DNA of 64,000 nt from Halotia branconii CENA392 (lineage in GTDB: Bacteria > Cyanobacteriota > Cyanobacteriia > Cyanobacteriales > Nostocaceae), in contig NZ_CP124543.1 in assembly GCF_029953635.1 (NCBI RefSeq), positions 2,645,455 to 2,709,454 on the forward strand, in the 5' to 3' direction. The position numbers and the translations under genes are program-made. The notes under the pieces are model-generated. The model was not told the DNA's origin, did not search any database, and saw nothing but the letters and a program-made list of their open reading frames with translations. Below are positions 54,773 to 63,957 of this stretch, piece after piece (within the stretch, counting starts at the first letter, position 1; each line of letters begins with the position of its first letter).

Positions 54773-55438
54773 TATAATTGGTCATTTTATTCCTTGGAAG
54801 TCCCTTACCCTGTATTAATCAACATTCTCAAACTCACCAATTTAAAAATACCTACAAGTTTTGTATCAAATATTGCGGGTTTACGAGCTATTCAAGATTA
54901 TCGCGTGATTAACTTGTGGGAAGTTGATGTGAACATTGTCTTTGAGCAGTCGTTACCCTCATTACTTCCTTTTGTGCCAATTCTTAAAGGTGGTGAAAAC
55001 GAGACTACAATTAGAGAAGCGCTACAAATGCTTCGTGCTGACGAACAATTAAACCAACTAGAAACCGTCCTAGCTTTTTTTGCTACTTTTGTATTAGATA
55101 GCGCCTTAGTTCAAGAAATTATGAGGTGGGATATGGCTGTATTACGCGAATCACCTTGGTACCAAGAAATTGAGCAGCGTGGAGTAGAAAAAGGACGGCA
55201 TATAGGCGAAGCACTAGGAAGACAAGAACAAATGTTGTCAAATATCGAAATGAGTTTAGAGGTAAAGTTTGGCAGTGAAGGATTAGATTTGATGCCACAA
55301 ATCAGCCAAATTTCTGATTTAGAGCGCTTAAAGGCTATTTTACGGAGTATTGTTACAGCAAATACGCTTGAAGAATTGCAACAGATTTTGTAATGCGATC
55401 GCTTTTAAGCAGCAACCTGATAGATAAGCAAAAATTTC

Positions 55439-55945
55439 TTATTTCATCAAAGGGAGAAGGTCAAAGTCTTGGCGAATTTCTAAAAGCGATCGCTCTAATA
55501 ATGATTCAAAATTTAGGAATGGAAAATAGCATTGACGCTGGCGATTTCTCCACAAAATTACTATTAATTCTGGTAATAATCTTGGCAAAACTAAAAAAAT
55601 GGAACCATATAACCAAAAAACTCCATGCTGTTTAATCAAGTCGTCATACATGACGCGAATTGCTGGACTAATGGTTGAGTCTTGAAGTGTACTCAAGTGA
55701 TCACGAAATTTGTAGTCGCTTGTCCACCAAATTAAGGGCAATAATTTAAGTTCATCATACATCCCTGTATCACAACCATAGATAATATGACTGACATCGT
55801 GTGCAAGCAGAATTTTTGCAAATTCTGGAGGTAATTTTTGAGGATTAGTAAGATTTGGATTCACAGCATAGTATTCATCTAGTCCTTGCTGTAGTGTCTG
55901 GGTGCTGTGTTTATTTGTATAAAAAGGACGAGGACATTTACTCAT
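55439..55945 (-). CDS. Coq4-like protein (HDxxHx11E motif)
   Basis: The 168-residue protein contains H49-D50-V-S-H53 followed by exactly 11 residues and E65 (HDVSHIIYGCDTGMYDELK), the metal-binding signature of the Coq4 family. A helical C-terminal half contains a hydrophobic segment (about 117-135, WLYGSIFLVLPRLLPELIVIL) that may touch the membrane. In other organisms Coq4 organises ubiquinone synthesis, which cyanobacteria lack, so its substrate here is open. It is divergent from a TetR regulator, with a palindrome between the starts. Family placement rests on one motif. Confidence 0.65.
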   Translation of the reverse strand: MSKCPRPFYTNKHSTQTLQQGLDEYYAVNPNLTNPQKLPPEFAKILLAHDVSHIIYGCDTGMYDELKLLPLIWWTSDYKFRDHLSTLQDSTISPAIRVMYDDLIKQHGVFWLYGSIFLVLPRLLPELIVILWRNRQRQCYFPFLNFESLLERSLLEIRQDFDLLPLMK

Positions 55946-55960
55946 CTAGCACTCTCTTTT

Positions 55961-55981
55961 CTTTACGACACGGTTTCGTAA
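55961..55981. promoter_or_regulatory. Palindromic operator between the Coq4-like and TetR genes
   Basis: TTTACGA-N7-TCGTAAA is a perfect 7-base inverted repeat with 21-base span, typical of TetR-family operators, in the 50-base spacer between divergent starts at 55945 and 55996. It overlaps where both promoters must lie. Confidence 0.7.
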
Positions 55982-55995
55982 ATATAATAACACTT

Positions 55996-56571
55996 ATGAG
56001 TGATGCCGCTAAAAAGCCGCTAGGAAGACCCCGGAGTACTGAAGCCCATCAAGCTATGCTGCAAGCAACCTTAGAACTTTTAGCAGAAGTTGGTTTTGAT
56101 GCTATGAGTATTGATGCGATCGCGACTCGTGCTGGAGTGGGAAAACCCACCATTTACCGCCGCTACTCTGGCAAAGAAGAATTAGTTGCTGATGCAATTG
56201 AGAGTGTGCGACAGGATGTTGTCATTCCTGATACTGGTAATCTCTGGAGCGATATTGATGAATTAATCAAGAATGCAGCGCAAATTTCTTTGAGTCCTTT
56301 GGGGCGGAAGACTGTGGCTATGATTATTAGCAGCGCATCAAGCAATTCTCAGTTTGCGGAAATTTACTGGACAAAATATTTACAGCCACGACGACAAGCC
56401 TTTGCTGTGGTACTTGAACGAGCAAAAGCCAGAAATGAAGTTCAAGCAAATTTAGATCCTGGTTTAGTCTTTGACAGCATGAGTGGCATTATGCTTTATG
56501 CACTCATATTTCAACCCACACCTGAATCATGGGAAGAATACGTTCGTCGTGCTTTACGTCTTTTTCTGTAA
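55996..56571 (+). CDS. TetR/AcrR-family transcriptional regulator
   Basis: The 191-residue protein has the N-terminal TetR helix-turn-helix (about 10-58; GRPRSTEAHQAMLQATLELL, GVGKPTIYRRYSGKEEL) and a helical C-terminal ligand domain (about 80-190, TetR_C-like). The frame runs further upstream, but the ATG at 55996 (MSDAAKKPLGRPR) gives the normal family start. It probably represses itself and the divergent Coq4-like gene through the palindrome at 55961-55981, with release by an unknown ligand. Confidence 0.92.
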   Translation: MSDAAKKPLGRPRSTEAHQAMLQATLELLAEVGFDAMSIDAIATRAGVGKPTIYRRYSGKEELVADAIESVRQDVVIPDTGNLWSDIDELIKNAAQISLSPLGRKTVAMIISSASSNSQFAEIYWTKYLQPRRQAFAVVLERAKARNEVQANLDPGLVFDSMSGIMLYALIFQPTPESWEEYVRRALRLFL

Positions 56572-56651
56572 TGTATTGCCAATACTAAGAATAATCGTAG
56601 ACTTTGTTTATATAGCCCCAGATTTCAAGTCTAAGGGCTATTAATTTTTAA

Positions 56652-58025
56652 TTAACTTTGTGCCACAGGTTCTTTTGCCAAGAACTTCTCAAGTTCTGTC
56701 AACGCATCAGCATCAACCTTGGTTTGCATAGGACAGAACTTAGGCCCACACATCGAACAAAACTCAGCCGTTTTATATATATCTGCGGGCAAAGTTTCAT
56801 CGTGATATTCCTTAGCTCTCTCTGGGTCAAGCGATAATTCAAACTGACGGTTCCAGTCAAAGTTATAACGGGCTTGGGAGAGTTCATCATCTCTATCTCT
56901 TGCACCGGGGCGATGTCTGGCAATATCTGCCGCATGAGCCGCTATTTTATAGGCAATCAGCCCATTCCTGACATCTTCGGCATCGGGCAATCCTAAATGT
57001 TCTTTTGGTGTAACATAGCACAGCATCGCTGTACCGTACCATCCTGCCATTGCTGCCCCGATCGCAGAAGTGATATGGTCATAGCCAGGAGCAATATCTG
57101 TGACTAAAGGTCCCAACACATAGAAGGGTGCTTCAGAACACTCTTCCATTTGCTTACGGACGTTGAACTCAATTTGATCCATTGGCACGTGTCCAGGCCC
57201 TTCTACCATCACCTGCACGTCATCTTCCCAAGCTTTGCGGGTTAGTTGTCCGAGGGTTTTTAATTCGGCTAATTGTGCGGCATCTGAAGCATCATGAGTG
57301 CAGCCAGGGCGTAGGGAATCACCTAAACTAAAAGAGACATCGTATTTTTTGAAAATCTCGATAATGTCTTTAAAGTGAGTATAAAGTGGGTTTTGTTTGT
57401 GATGATGTAGCATCCACCGTGCCAAAATCCCGCCACCACGAGAGACAATACCAGTGATGCGATCTCTAACCAAAGGTAGATGTTCAATTAAAATCCCGGC
57501 GTGAATAGTTTGATAATCTACACCTTGTTGAGCATGTTTTTCGATGATATGCAGAAAGTCATCGGCGGTCAGGTTTTCAATTGTACCGTGGACACTTTCT
57601 AAAGCTTGATAAACTGGCACTGTACCAATCGGAACAGGCGAAGCATTGATGATGGCGGTACGAATTTCATCTAAGTTACCGCCGCCTGTGGACAAGTCCA
57701 TTACGGTATCAGCACCGTATTTCACTGCTAAATTCAGCTTATCCACTTCTTCTTGAAGATTAGAAGAGTTAGGAGAAGCGCCGATGTTAGCATTTACTTT
57801 ACATTTAGAGGCGATGCCGATCGCCATCGGCTCTAGATTTGTGTGATTAATATTCGCCGGGATGATCATTCGTCCCCGCGCCACTTCTTCACGAATAAGA
57901 TCAGCAGGGAGATTTTCCCGCTGGGCTACATAGTGCATTTCTTCGGTGATTACACCTTGACGCGCATAGTGCATTTGAGAAACATTGCTCTGCCCACGCC
58001 GTTTAGCAACCCATTCTGTCCGCAT
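56652..58025 (-). CDS. thiC: Phosphomethylpyrimidine synthase
   Basis: The 457-residue radical-SAM enzyme converts aminoimidazole ribotide to the pyrimidine (HMP-P) unit of thiamine. The cluster motif C-x2-C-x4-C (CSMCGPKFC) is near the C-terminus, and [33 protein letters not shown] and [16 protein letters not shown] are present. Length fits the bacterial type lacking the plant N-terminal domain. It is preceded on the minus strand by a TPP riboswitch, so expression should fall when thiamine pyrophosphate is plentiful. Confidence 0.97.
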   Translation of the reverse strand: MRTEWVAKRRGQSNVSQMHYARQGVITEEMHYVAQRENLPADLIREEVARGRMIIPANINHTNLEPMAIGIASKCKVNANIGASPNSSNLQEEVDKLNLAVKYGADTVMDLSTGGGNLDEIRTAIINASPVPIGTVPVYQALESVHGTIENLTADDFLHIIEKHAQQGVDYQTIHAGILIEHLPLVRDRITGIVSRGGGILARWMLHHHKQNPLYTHFKDIIEIFKKYDVSFSLGDSLRPGCTHDASDAAQLAELKTLGQLTRKAWEDDVQVMVEGPGHVPMDQIEFNVRKQMEECSEAPFYVLGPLVTDIAPGYDHITSAIGAAMAGWYGTAMLCYVTPKEHLGLPDAEDVRNGLIAYKIAAHAADIARHRPGARDRDDELSQARYNFDWNRQFELSLDPERAKEYHDETLPADIYKTAEFCSMCGPKFCPMQTKVDADALTELEKFLAKEPVAQS

Positions 58026-58039
58026 ATTAAAATCCTCAA

Positions 58040-58126
58040 TAAACAGCTTCCCTCCGCTGGTATTACCCAGACTCAGGTGTTAAGGGTGTGATCTCAGCCT
58101 GTAATCTCAGGCACCCCTAGCATGGA
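58040..58126 (-). ncRNA. TPP riboswitch (THI element) controlling thiC
   Basis: On the minus strand the leader reads GGGGTGCCTGAGATTACAGG, then CTGAGATCACACCCTTAACACCTGA and GTCTGGGTAATACCAGCG with AGGGAAGC at the end, the conserved THI-box core in order. It ends about 15 bases before the thiC ATG, so control is probably at translation start (ribosome binding site masking) rather than by a long terminator. Confidence 0.95.
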
Positions 58127-58235
58127 TGTAGTGTATCACTTTGTTTATGATTGCGGTTATGGGTGTTTACAATTTATGAATATGTCAAAAAACGCAAAGT
58201 TTTCAGCGGTTTATTTACGCTGTACGGGTCAGTTG

Positions 58236-58434
58236 TCATACCATTTCACGAAATTTTTGATACAAATTACTTTTCTTACTCCCTCTGCCTTTAGTCACTG
58301 AGTTTCGACACTTCGACAGGCTCAGTGCGGCGCTGCGCGGCAGTTGAGCGTAGCCGAAACTCAACTACCGCGTAGCCGAAGTGCTGCTTCCCCTGCTTCC
58401 CCAAATTTATCGACTTCCAAGTAAAACGGTATGA
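58236..58434. mobile_element. Palindromic element, family 4 (copy 1)
   Basis: TCATACCATTTCAC and GTAAAACGGTATGA form imperfect terminal repeats around 199 bases, enclosing the 94-base palindromic block (58295-58389: GAGTTTCGACACTTCGACAGG onward). The same block recurs at 58917-59009 and, inverted, at 23232-23324. Confidence 0.65.
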
Positions 58435-58505
58435 GGCACTGCTAGGCGATGGGGTTTTTTCTATGCGTTTTCATGAAGAATTAATATAAGTAAAATTAAT
58501 TACTA

Positions 58506-58736
58506 TTAATCCTTACAATCACCAGAGCGTAGGCACTCTCCTGTTTGTTCATCTCTGGCAAATATCTGCCACGGCGCTAAGTGTAACTGAGTATTTTTGC
58601 TGTGAACAGTTAAAACATTGATTATAGAGATCTGGTCTTTTAAAATTGGTATGCTACCACTACTAGCAAAGCTGGCCTCGGCTGCATACAAGTAAACAGG
58701 TAATACCATCAATCCGATGCAAATTGTTCGATTCAT
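58506..58736 (-). CDS. Small exported protein of unknown function
   Basis: The 76-residue product has a signal peptide (MNRTICIGLMVLPVYLYAAE, cut near AEA or ASF) and a short mature part with one C-terminal cysteine pair (GECLRSGDC). The composition is protein-like but no family is recognised. It lies between two copies of the palindromic element family 4, in a repeat-rich region, so conservation should be checked. Start at ATG 58736. Confidence 0.45.
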   Translation of the reverse strand: MNRTICIGLMVLPVYLYAAEASFASSGSIPILKDQISIINVLTVHSKNTQLHLAPWQIFARDEQTGECLRSGDCKD

Positions 58737-58916
58737 ACAAGCCTCAGCAAAAAATTTCCGATCGCGTTATGTGTAGACACCATCTTGAAAAACCGGAGTT
58801 TAAAAACTGAGTATTGTATATTGATGTTGGGTCAATTAATTTAATGTTAGAGATTTCCAGAAAATAAATTATCCAATTTATTCAGATTATATTTTTCTTA
58901 CTTTCCCTGCTCTTGG

Positions 58917-59054
58917 TCACTGAGTTTCGACACTTCGACAGGCTCAGTGCGGCGCTGCGCGGTAGTTGAGCGTAGCCGAAACTCAACTACCGCGTAGTCG
59001 AAGTACTGCCCCTTGCTTGCCCAAACGTATCAACTTTAAAGTAAAACGGTATTA
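58917..59054. repeat. Palindromic element, family 4 (copy 2, right part)
   Basis: Starts with TCACTGAGTTTCGACACTTC and ends GTAAAACGGTATTA. About 94 bases are nearly identical to 58295-58389. The left terminal repeat is not clear; preceding sequence (58850-58910) resembles 41050-41110 instead. Confidence 0.7.
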
Positions 59055-59253
59055 CTAGCCGCAGAGACGTGATTTATAAATTATAGTTTCCACCGTTGTT
59101 GAGGGTAGAGTATGTCTACAAGATGGCTTCCCAATTAACTTATGCAGAGTCCAACTTGCAAATCAGGACAAAAACCTCCAGCAGTCAAAAATATATTTTG
59201 GTAGCTGCTTCCCCAGATAAAATAGTTAACAAATGTTGCCTACTAGCTAACTC

Positions 59254-60048
59254 ATGACACCTTCACAAGATGTAGACACTATACCTACTCCGGATATTGA
59301 TCCAGAAGAATATGACAACTCGGAAATCGATCCTTTTGATGAGTTGCCAGGAGAGGTCGAAATGTCTTTGTTCGACCATCTAGAGGAGTTACGACAGCGG
59401 ATTTTCTACTCGTTGATTGCTGTAATAATTGGTGTTGTCGGCTGTTTTGTTGCCGTGAAGCCGATTGTGCAGTTATTGGAAGTCCCAGCGCAAGGAGTAA
59501 AATTTCTCCAGCTAGCTCCGGGAGAATATTTCTTTGTTTCGATTAAAGTTGCTGGCTATAGCGGTTTAGTACTTTCTAGTCCTTTTATTCTTTACCAAGT
59601 TATTCAGTTCGTTCTGCCTGGACTGACTCGCCGTGAACGTCGTTTGCTGGGACCTGTAGTTTTGGGGTCAAGCGTACTGTTTGGTGCAGGGTTAGTATTT
59701 GCCTACTTGCTTCTCATCCCCGCAGCTTTGAGATTTTTTATTAGCTATGGAGCAGATGTAGTAGAGCAACTGTGGTCAATTGACAAATATTTTGAGTTTG
59801 TTTTGCTGTTGTTATTTAGCACTGGTTTATCATTTCAAATTCCTATTATCCAACTTCTGTTAGGTAATTTAGGTATTGTTTCTTCTGAAAGAATGATCGC
59901 CGGTTGGCGTTTTGTGATTATGGGAGCAGTGGTTTTAGGAGCCATTCTCACACCTTCAACTGACCCCCTCACCCAAAGTTTGTTAGCAGGGGCAGTTCTG
60001 GGGCTATATTTTGGTGGTGTTGGTTTAGTTAAGCTGACAGGTAAATAA
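59254..60048 (+). CDS. tatC: Sec-independent protein translocase subunit TatC
   Basis: The 264-residue membrane protein has an acidic N-terminal tail (1-35), then the TatC hallmarks [13 protein letters not shown], about six membrane helices, [27 protein letters not shown] and F-x-FQIP ([11 protein letters not shown]). TatC recognises twin-arginine signal peptides and moves folded proteins across the thylakoid and plasma membranes. The tail is longer than in E. coli but usual in cyanobacteria. No tatA gene is adjacent. A heptamer repeat follows the stop. Confidence 0.95.
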   Translation: MTPSQDVDTIPTPDIDPEEYDNSEIDPFDELPGEVEMSLFDHLEELRQRIFYSLIAVIIGVVGCFVAVKPIVQLLEVPAQGVKFLQLAPGEYFFVSIKVAGYSGLVLSSPFILYQVIQFVLPGLTRRERRLLGPVVLGSSVLFGAGLVFAYLLLIPAALRFFISYGADVVEQLWSIDKYFEFVLLLLFSTGLSFQIPIIQLLLGNLGIVSSERMIAGWRFVIMGAVVLGAILTPSTDPLTQSLLAGAVLGLYFGGVGLVKLTGK

Positions 60049-60060
60049 TGAGGTGAAATC

Positions 60061-60096
60061 AGGGGCTAGGAGCTAGGGACTAGGGGCTAGGGATTA
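60061..60096. repeat. Degenerate heptamer repeat (AGGGGCT/AGGGACT)
   Basis: Five heptamer-like units start 12 bases after the tatC stop; related arrays are at 14185, 49018 and 50573. Confidence 0.8.
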
Positions 60097-60209
60097 TGTA
60101 CCTCATGTCATTGGAAACTGCTATAACTATAAATTGCTTTGCTGAGATGCAAAATTCAAAGCAATAATTTTAACTTTTAAATAAATGTCAAAAATGCGAT
60201 CGCTCTGGT

Positions 60210-61091
60210 TTAAAAAGAACCAATGATCATCCCAGCCAACAATATAAAACCAATCCAGACGTTTTGCCGAAACATTCTCCCATAAACAGAATTAGGCAAG
60301 TCTAATTTCCGTAATTGCAGAAATTGCCAAAACCAGCCAATAGTGCCAATTACTAAACTTATCCAAAAAGCCAGCTTTAGGTGAATAGAAATACCTAACC
60401 AAGCCAGAAAAATAGTTGTGCCAGCAAAGAAAATGCCAATAGCTACAGATGCATAATCCCCAAAAAATAAAGCACTAGAGTTAACACCTATGCGTCGATC
60501 ATCTTCGCGATCGCTCATGGCGTAAACAGTATCAAATCCCAATGTCCATAATATAGTCGCCCCCCATAATAACCAAGTTGCAGGTGAGAGGTTTTGCGTA
60601 ACTGCACTCCAGCTAATTAATACGCCAAAACCCCAGGCTATTGAAAGCACTAGCTGTGGAACTGGAAACACCCGTTTTGCCCCTGGATAAAGCAAAATTA
60701 CAGGCACTGCTGCCACACACAACCAGAAACTCAAAGGGTTAAGATAAAATGCTAGCCCTGCGGCACATGCCATTGCCACGATCGCAACCACAATCCCAAC
60801 TTTGATCGAAAGGGTACGAGAAGCAAGGGGGCGATCGCGGGTTCTTTCTACTTGTGGATCAATATCTCGATCCCACAAATCATTGACTACACAACCAGCC
60901 GCACTTGTGGCCAAAGTGCCTAAGATAATAACGCCAACCAGAGGTAAAGGCGGTTTGCCAGAGGCTGCCAAAAATACAGCCCACAAGGCAGGAATCATTA
61001 AAATTAAACGTCCTTCTGGTTTATGCCATCGCAAAAGCCGGACAATGACCAACCATAAAGGTTCTGAGTTGCGTTCTTGCGTACTTAACAT
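60210..61091 (-). CDS. UbiA-type prenyltransferase, probably 4-hydroxybenzoate solanesyltransferase
   Basis: The 293-residue protein has about eight or nine membrane segments and both aspartate-rich motifs of the UbiA superfamily: NDLWDRDIDPQVERTRDRP (about 70-88) and SDREDDRRIGVNS (about 192-204). Close match to the 4-hydroxybenzoate class (ALWAVFLAASGKPPL, RLLRWHKPEGR) suggests attachment of a polyprenyl chain to 4-hydroxybenzoate for plastoquinone synthesis in the thylakoid or plasma membrane. Other UbiA members (chlorophyll, tocopherol, haem O) differ in the second motif. It is convergent with tatC. Confidence 0.85.
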   Translation of the reverse strand: MLSTQERNSEPLWLVIVRLLRWHKPEGRLILMIPALWAVFLAASGKPPLPLVGVIILGTLATSAAGCVVNDLWDRDIDPQVERTRDRPLASRTLSIKVGIVVAIVAMACAAGLAFYLNPLSFWLCVAAVPVILLYPGAKRVFPVPQLVLSIAWGFGVLISWSAVTQNLSPATWLLWGATILWTLGFDTVYAMSDREDDRRIGVNSSALFFGDYASVAIGIFFAGTTIFLAWLGISIHLKLAFWISLVIGTIGWFWQFLQLRKLDLPNSVYGRMFRQNVWIGFILLAGMIIGSF

Positions 61092-61288
61092 AAAAATAAA
61101 AAACTAAGCTTTAGCATTTTATCAGCAGTGAGGAGAGCAACTAACTCAATATATAGCAATATTTATCTTTAAAGGGAGAATCAAAGATATGCAAGTATGG
61201 TAAATATATCGTGACTGAAGAAATGTTTTTGCCTAAATTTTTGATGGTATGACAGATGTGAGAAAGCGGCATTATCGAAACAACTATT

Positions 61289-61909
61289 ATGATTCAAGCC
61301 TTACGTGAACTAGTAACCTTTGAAGATTTTGCAGCGTGGCGACCCGCAGGAGGAAGGTACGAATTACATGATGGTGTGATTGTGGAAATGGCACAACCAG
61401 CAGGAAACCACGAAGACGTTGTTGGTTTTATAGCCAGAAAATTAACGGTAGAATTTGACCGATTGAATTTACCTTATACAATCCCTAAAACTGCACTGGT
61501 AAAACCTTTTAACTTGGAATCTGGCTACTCCCCAGATGTACTATTACTCAATCGCCCTAATTTAGTGAATGAACCGCTATGGAAAAAAGAATCAACTGTA
61601 AGCCTTGCAGCATCAATTCCCTTAGTCGTTGAAGTAGTTAGTAGCAATTGGGATGATGACTACTACACAAAACAGGGTAAGTATGAGGTTATTGGCATTC
61701 CTGAATACTGGGTTGTAGATTACCTCGGTCTGGGCGCTAAAAAGTTCACTGGCAACCCCAAACAACCTACTATATCTATTTATCAATTAATTGATGATGA
61801 ATATCAAGTTACTTGCTTTAGAGGCAATGACCGCATAGTATCACCTACTTTCCCCCAACTAAATCTGACTGCTCAACAGATTTTTCAAGCTGGTAATTCC
61901 CAGGTTTAG
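61289..61909 (+). CDS. Uma2-family (DUF820) putative endonuclease
   Basis: The 206-residue protein has the Uma2 pattern: YELHDGVIVEMAQPAGNHE (with H and E), then YSPDVLLLNRP (catalytic D), PLVVEVVSSNWDDDYYTKQGKY (E...K) and EYWVVDYL. This is a PD-(D/E)xK nuclease-like fold widely expanded in cyanobacteria, often as many near-copies; cellular role is uncertain. The ATG at 61289 gives the standard start before the LVTFEDF segment. It is not obviously linked to its neighbours. Confidence 0.9.
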   Translation: MIQALRELVTFEDFAAWRPAGGRYELHDGVIVEMAQPAGNHEDVVGFIARKLTVEFDRLNLPYTIPKTALVKPFNLESGYSPDVLLLNRPNLVNEPLWKKESTVSLAASIPLVVEVVSSNWDDDYYTKQGKYEVIGIPEYWVVDYLGLGAKKFTGNPKQPTISIYQLIDDEYQVTCFRGNDRIVSPTFPQLNLTAQQIFQAGNSQV

Positions 61910-62134
61910 CCACGATTTTACAGGAAAGTTGCGAGTTAGTAGCTCTCAAAACACATACTCTACTTACACATAACTGATTATTAAGCAACTTGTTTGTGAG
62001 TTTTTCTTTACAGGCAATTGCACTTGTTTACAACTTCTTTTTTTTTACCGAAAACGAAACAGGTTAGATTAGTTATTAAATACTAAAGACAGTTTCAGAA
62101 AAATAATAAGCTAGAACTATTAATAATACATGAT

Positions 62135-63790
62135 ATGGGACTGAATTTAGTTTCAGCTAATTGGGAGAGTGCTAGTACTCAATTAGTTAAGCAACAACGG
62201 ATTATTGCTGCCATTGATTTGGGAACCAATTCTCTACACATGGTAGTAGTAAAAATTGACCCAACCTTACCAGCTTTTAGCATCATCGCCAGAGAAAAAG
62301 AAACCGTGAGGTTAGGCGATCGCAATACTACCACGGGGGAACTGAAACCAGAAATCATTGAAAAAGCGATCGCGGCTTTAGGGCGCTTCCAAGAAGTTGC
62401 CAAAACCTTCAATGCTGAAACAACTATAGCTGTGGCGACTAGCGCTGTGCGCGAATCTCCTAATGGTCGAGATTTTCTGCACAGAATAGAGAAGGAACTG
62501 GATTTAAGCGTTGATTTAATTTCTGGACAAGAAGAGGCGCGACGCATCTATTTAGGTGTGTTATCGGGGATGGAATTTCACAACCAACCCCAGATGATTA
62601 TTGATATAGGTGGCGGTTCCACAGAATTGATTTTGGGAGACTGTCATGAACCGCGGACTCTTACCAGTACAAAAGTTGGTGCAGTGCGACTCACTAGCGA
62701 GTTAATCACCACCGACCCCATTAGCAATGTAGAATTTCAGTACCTACAAGCTTATGCACGGGGTATGTTAGAACGTGCTGTAGACGAAGTACTGGCAAAT
62801 ATCCAGTTTGGTGAATCTCCCCGGTTAATTGGTACTTCTGGCACGATTGAAACCCTCGCCGTGATTCATGCGCGAGAAAATTTGGGTTCGGTTCCTTCTA
62901 CTTTTAATGGCTATCAATTTAGTCTTGAAGACTTGCGAAAGTGGGTCAATCGCTTACGCAAACTCACCCATTCCGAAAGGACTGCCATTTCAGGTATGCC
63001 AGATAAGCGGGCTGAAGTGATATTAGCTGGTGCAGTCATTTTACAAGAAGCTATGACTTTGTTAGGTGCTGAATCCATTACAACCTGTGAGCGTTCCCTC
63101 AGAGAAGGCGTGATTGTAGATTGGATGCTAGCCCACGGTTTGATTGAAGATAGACTGCGTTACCAAGGTTCAGTACGCCAACGGAGTATCTTAAAACACG
63201 CCAACAAGTATCACATTACATTAGAGCATAGCGATCGCGTAGCTTCATTTGCCCTCAGTTTATTTGACCAAACTCAAGGTACACTCCACAACTGGGGTAT
63301 TAACGAGCGACAATTACTCTGGGCTGCTGCGATATTACATAATTGTGGTCATTATATTAGCCATTCGGCTCATCACAAGCACTCTTACTATCTCATTCGC
63401 AATGGTGAACTACTCGGCTACACCGAAACCGAGATCGAAATTGTTGCCAATTTAGCGCGTTATCATCGTAAATCTGCACCTAAGAAAAAGCACGAAAATT
63501 ATCGTAACTTACTGAGTAAACAGCACCGACAAATAGTTAATCAATTGAGCAGTATCTTGAGATTAGCAGTCGCCTTAGATAGACGGCAAATTGGAGCGAT
63601 CGCCGGAGTAAAATGTGAGTATTATCCAGAATTTAAACAAGTTAATTTGCAAGTTTTCCCAACTCAACTTGACGATGATTGCGCCTTAGAACTGTGGAGC
63701 TTAAATTTTAAAAAAGGAGTATTTGAAGAAGAATTTGGTGTGAAGTTAGTAGCAAATTTAGAAAATTCTACGATTCCTGACTTTTCTTAA
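62135..63790 (+). CDS. ppx: Exopolyphosphatase/guanosine pentaphosphatase (Ppx/GppA)
   Basis: The 551-residue enzyme has the ASKHA nucleotide-binding fold (AAIDLGTNSLHMVVV, VATSAVRESPNGRDF, IDIGGGSTELIL, IGTSGTIETLAVIH) in residues about 25-330 and an HD-like C-terminal domain (about 335-540; LLWAAAILHNCGHYISHSAHHKHS). It should release phosphate from polyphosphate, and possibly hydrolyse pppGpp. Length agrees with cyanobacterial Ppx. It connects with the SphSR-PhoU phosphate cluster 40 kb away by function only. Confidence 0.93.
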   Translation: MGLNLVSANWESASTQLVKQQRIIAAIDLGTNSLHMVVVKIDPTLPAFSIIAREKETVRLGDRNTTTGELKPEIIEKAIAALGRFQEVAKTFNAETTIAVATSAVRESPNGRDFLHRIEKELDLSVDLISGQEEARRIYLGVLSGMEFHNQPQMIIDIGGGSTELILGDCHEPRTLTSTKVGAVRLTSELITTDPISNVEFQYLQAYARGMLERAVDEVLANIQFGESPRLIGTSGTIETLAVIHARENLGSVPSTFNGYQFSLEDLRKWVNRLRKLTHSERTAISGMPDKRAEVILAGAVILQEAMTLLGAESITTCERSLREGVIVDWMLAHGLIEDRLRYQGSVRQRSILKHANKYHITLEHSDRVASFALSLFDQTQGTLHNWGINERQLLWAAAILHNCGHYISHSAHHKHSYYLIRNGELLGYTETEIEIVANLARYHRKSAPKKKHENYRNLLSKQHRQIVNQLSSILRLAVALDRRQIGAIAGVKCEYYPEFKQVNLQVFPTQLDDDCALELWSLNFKKGVFEEEFGVKLVANLENSTIPDFS

Positions 63791-63957
63791 AAAACAAGCA
63801 TGGTGCGTTACCCTAAAACGCACCTTTATATAAAAGGGAAAGGGTGAAAGACCAACAAATAGGCACAAAAGACTTTGACGATTGACTGAAATTTCTTCAT
63901 CTAAGCTGTGATTGGTGCTAGCGTTAAAAATAGAATTTCACATAAAAGCATTACACT

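Larger units (their letters stand above)
53215..54804 (-). mobile_element. Complete insertion sequence, ISAzo13-type, 1590 bp
   Basis: Terminal inverted repeats GGGACTTCCAAGAAATAAA and its counterpart (TTTATTCCTTGGAAGTCCC at the right end) bound the element, with a TTA target duplication (53212-53214, 54805-54807). It carries one transposase in two overlapping frames. Both ends also carry a subterminal inverted repeat with AATGATAATCATTCT, and each has a long perfect hairpin next to it. It interrupts the Rpn-type gene. Confidence 0.9.
52931..55393 (+). pseudogene. Rpn-family recombination-promoting nuclease gene, split by an insertion sequence
   Basis: Residues up to LAEEKYNLPT are encoded at 52931-53214 and the rest resumes at 54805. 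Removing the element and one copy of the TTA target duplication joins the halves in frame as NLPTYPVLINILKL and gives about 293 codons. The N-terminal part has a PD-(D/E)xK-like pattern (D48 then E66-L-Q68), the C-terminal part a Glu/Arg-rich helix and the DUF4351-type tail VKFGSEGLDLMPQI. The break falls after the catalytic region, so the first half (stop at 53213-53215) might be made as a fragment. Rpn proteins are implicated in DNA breakage and horizontal recombination. Confidence 0.85.

Noticed and set aside
55393..55635. 80-codon plus-strand frame after the Rpn-type gene
   Set aside because: It is antisense to the Coq4-like gene, whose frame has a recognisable motif.
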